Shown: piece by piece, positions 7,085 through 7,771 of the stretch
Layout: each line of letters begins with the position of its first letter
Position numbering within the stretch: position 1 is the first letter of the stretch
DNA from: Dehalococcoidia bacterium UBA1123
GTDB lineage: Bacteria > Chloroflexota > Dehalococcoidia > Lucifugimonadales > UBA1123
NCBI GenBank assembly: GCA_002313895.1
Contig: DCAW01000039.1
Location: 1 to 7,771 of the forward strand
DNA: 7,771 bases
Direction of reading: 5' to 3'
Made by a program: the position numbers and the translations under genes
Notes under the pieces: generated by a model
Seen by the model: only the letters and a program-made list of their open reading frames with translations
Database searches by the model: none
What the model was told of the DNA's origin: nothing

Positions 7085-7564
7085 TCAATCCTGATGCCTC
7101 AACGACCTGATTCTCTCTACCGCTGATTCTGGGGTCAGATTGCCGATCATGTGATGGTCGATGCTCATCAGAGGCGCGCGGGAGCATGCCCCTAAACAGG
7201 TGTTGAACTTGAAAGATATCTCATTGTCCTCAGTCTCGCCCTGACCCTCAAGGCCCAACTCATCAAGTACCTTTTCGATGATGTAGGACGAGCCCTCTAA
7301 GTGACAGGTGGGACCCCAACATAATTCAACCGTGTGGTTGCCGGGCGGGGTGAAGCGGAAGTTTGGATAAAATGACGCAACCCCAAAGACATCGTTGATA
7401 GTCGTGTCCATGAGCGTGGCCACCTGTTCGATGGCCTCATCAGGAATGTATCGTAACTCGTCCTGGACTGCCAGCAGCGAGGAGAGCACGGTGACTGTCG
7501 GCCTTTTTTGGTTGTTTATGGCCTTGTGGACTCGCTCCCGATCTTGGTCGGAAATGGGAGGCAA
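7085..7564 (-). CDS. nuoE: NuoE-like [2Fe-2S] subunit (thioredoxin-like ferredoxin)
   Basis: The 24-kDa-type subunit that carries one [2Fe-2S] cluster beside the FMN of the F subunit. It is 159 residues, the normal NuoE/HydC/FdsG length. An N-terminal helical part includes LLAVQDELRYIPDEAIEQVA (31-50), and the family signature GVASFYPNFRFTPPG follows at 61-75. The cluster ligands are C82-x4-C87 (CWGPTC) and C123-x3-C127 (CLGAC), all present. The start is TTG at 7564-7562 with GAGG 8 nt upstream; the frame is closed by TGA ten codons before it and has no ATG or GTG in between. It is the first gene of the operon, just behind a good promoter. Confidence 0.94.
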   Translation of the reverse strand: MPPISDQDRERVHKAINNQKRPTVTVLSSLLAVQDELRYIPDEAIEQVATLMDTTINDVFGVASFYPNFRFTPPGNHTVELCWGPTCHLEGSSYIIEKVLDELGLEGQGETEDNEISFKFNTCLGACSRAPLMSIDHHMIGNLTPESAVERIRSLRHQD

Positions 7565-7572
7565 ATGAATAA

Positions 7573-7576
7573 CCTC
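7573..7576 (-). promoter_or_regulatory. Ribosome binding site for the TTG start of nuoE
   Basis: GAGG lies 8 nt before TTG at 7564. With an in-frame TGA shortly upstream (around 7595) and no ATG or GTG in the interval, TTG is the only reasonable start. Confidence 0.7.
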
Positions 7577-7594
7577 GGTGGATTGAAAAATTCG

Positions 7595-7632
7595 TCACAA
7601 TGATAACATATGGCCTTGACGCTCACAATGAT
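7595..7632 (-). repeat. Direct repeat of ATCATTGTGA over the operon promoter (possible operator)
   Basis: The 10-mer ATCATTGTGA occurs exactly twice on the minus strand, at 7632-7623 and 7604-7595, with a 28-bp period. The first copy contains the -35 box; the second overlaps the -10 box and the start region. Tandem sites placed like this often bind a repressor or activator, but no regulator gene is in the window and I do not recognise the motif. Confidence 0.5.
7600..7628 (-). promoter_or_regulatory. Sigma70-like promoter of the redox operon
   Basis: On the minus strand TTGTGA (7628-7623; 4 of 6 to TTGACA) and TATCAT (7605-7600; 5 of 6 to TATAAT) are separated by exactly 17 bp. Transcription would start near 7593, giving a leader of roughly 29 nt before the TTG start and including its GAGG. 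The boxes were found by eye. Confidence 0.62.
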
Positions 7633-7681
7633 TATTGGGGCAAGCGAGGATAGGTTTTCAGGCGTCAGCTTATCAGGACTT

Positions 7682-7771
7682 GTCATTCTGAAAGGACGTG
7701 AAGAATCTGGTCGGAAGGAGACGAGCTTTGTTCTGCACACGACCAGATGTTTCGCCTTGACGCAGCATGAC
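7682..7771. repeat. Imperfect palindromic element (REP/MITE-like) at the right edge
   Basis: The 32-nt ends (7682-7713 and 7740-7771) are inverted copies matching at 22 of 32 positions. The inner nine bases match perfectly (ATCTGGTCG at 7705-7713, CGACCAGAT at 7740-7748) and the outer five are GTCAT/ATGAC. A 26-nt spacer lies between. The left end, GTCATTCTGA, then GTGAAGAATCTGGTCG, resembles a dispersed palindromic repeat I remember from several bacterial genomes, in a decayed form. It carries no credible gene. The window ends exactly where the right arm does, so an extension cannot be excluded. Confidence 0.6.

Noticed and set aside
7516..7740. A 74-codon minus-strand frame upstream of and overlapping nuoE
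   Set aside because: It spans the palindromic element, the promoter and the nuoE start, and it has no family resemblance; its CYHC is isolated.

Overview
The window carries a four-gene redox operon on the minus strand, followed downstream by the 5' part of a mismatch-repair gene on the same strand. No rRNA, tRNA, CRISPR array, transposase or phage gene was seen. The organism is a bacterium of moderate GC content that uses TTG as well as ATG starts. The protein style, and a palindromic repeat with a GTCATTCTGA-type end, would fit an environmental Chloroflexota (Dehalococcoidia/SAR202-like). That is a weak guess made from memory of similar sequences, not a demonstrated placement.

Layout, in the direction of transcription (high to low coordinates): an imperfect palindromic element reaches the right edge (7682-7771). 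A good sigma70-like promoter follows (7600-7628), with a 10-bp direct repeat laid over its -35 and -10 boxes. Then come a NuoE-like [2Fe-2S] subunit (7085-7564, TTG start), a 111-bp gap, a NuoF-like FMN/[4Fe-4S] NADH-oxidising subunit with an extra N-terminal thioredoxin-like ferredoxin domain (5231-6973), and a 925-residue NuoG/formate-dehydrogenase-alpha-like subunit (2461-5238) that overlaps nuoF by 8 nt. After a 110-bp gap comes a 250-residue ferredoxin-NADP reductase-type flavoprotein (1598-2350, probable TTG start). A strong intrinsic terminator (13-bp perfect stem plus T6) closes the unit at 1538-1572. Next is mutS (1439 down to the left edge), of which only the N-terminal 479 codons are inside the window.

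How the genes may work together: the NuoE/F/G-like trio has the architecture of a soluble NAD(H)-linked dehydrogenase module, as in FdsGBA formate dehydrogenases or the HydABC diaphorase part. NADH would be handled by FMN in the F subunit, and electrons would pass along Fe-S clusters into the large subunit. The large subunit keeps the complete Fe-S wiring and the overall molybdopterin-oxidoreductase fold. At the position where formate dehydrogenases carry catalytic Cys/Sec-His it reads S-S-S-T-R-P instead, and the formate-binding RGQNN-type motif is also altered. It additionally has a second C-x2-C-x5-C motif just after the usual His/Cys cluster motif. With an FNR-type NADP(H) flavoprotein as the last gene, the operon could encode an NADH/NADP(H)/ferredoxin electron-exchange complex rather than a formate dehydrogenase. 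That reading is an inference and is set out in the findings.
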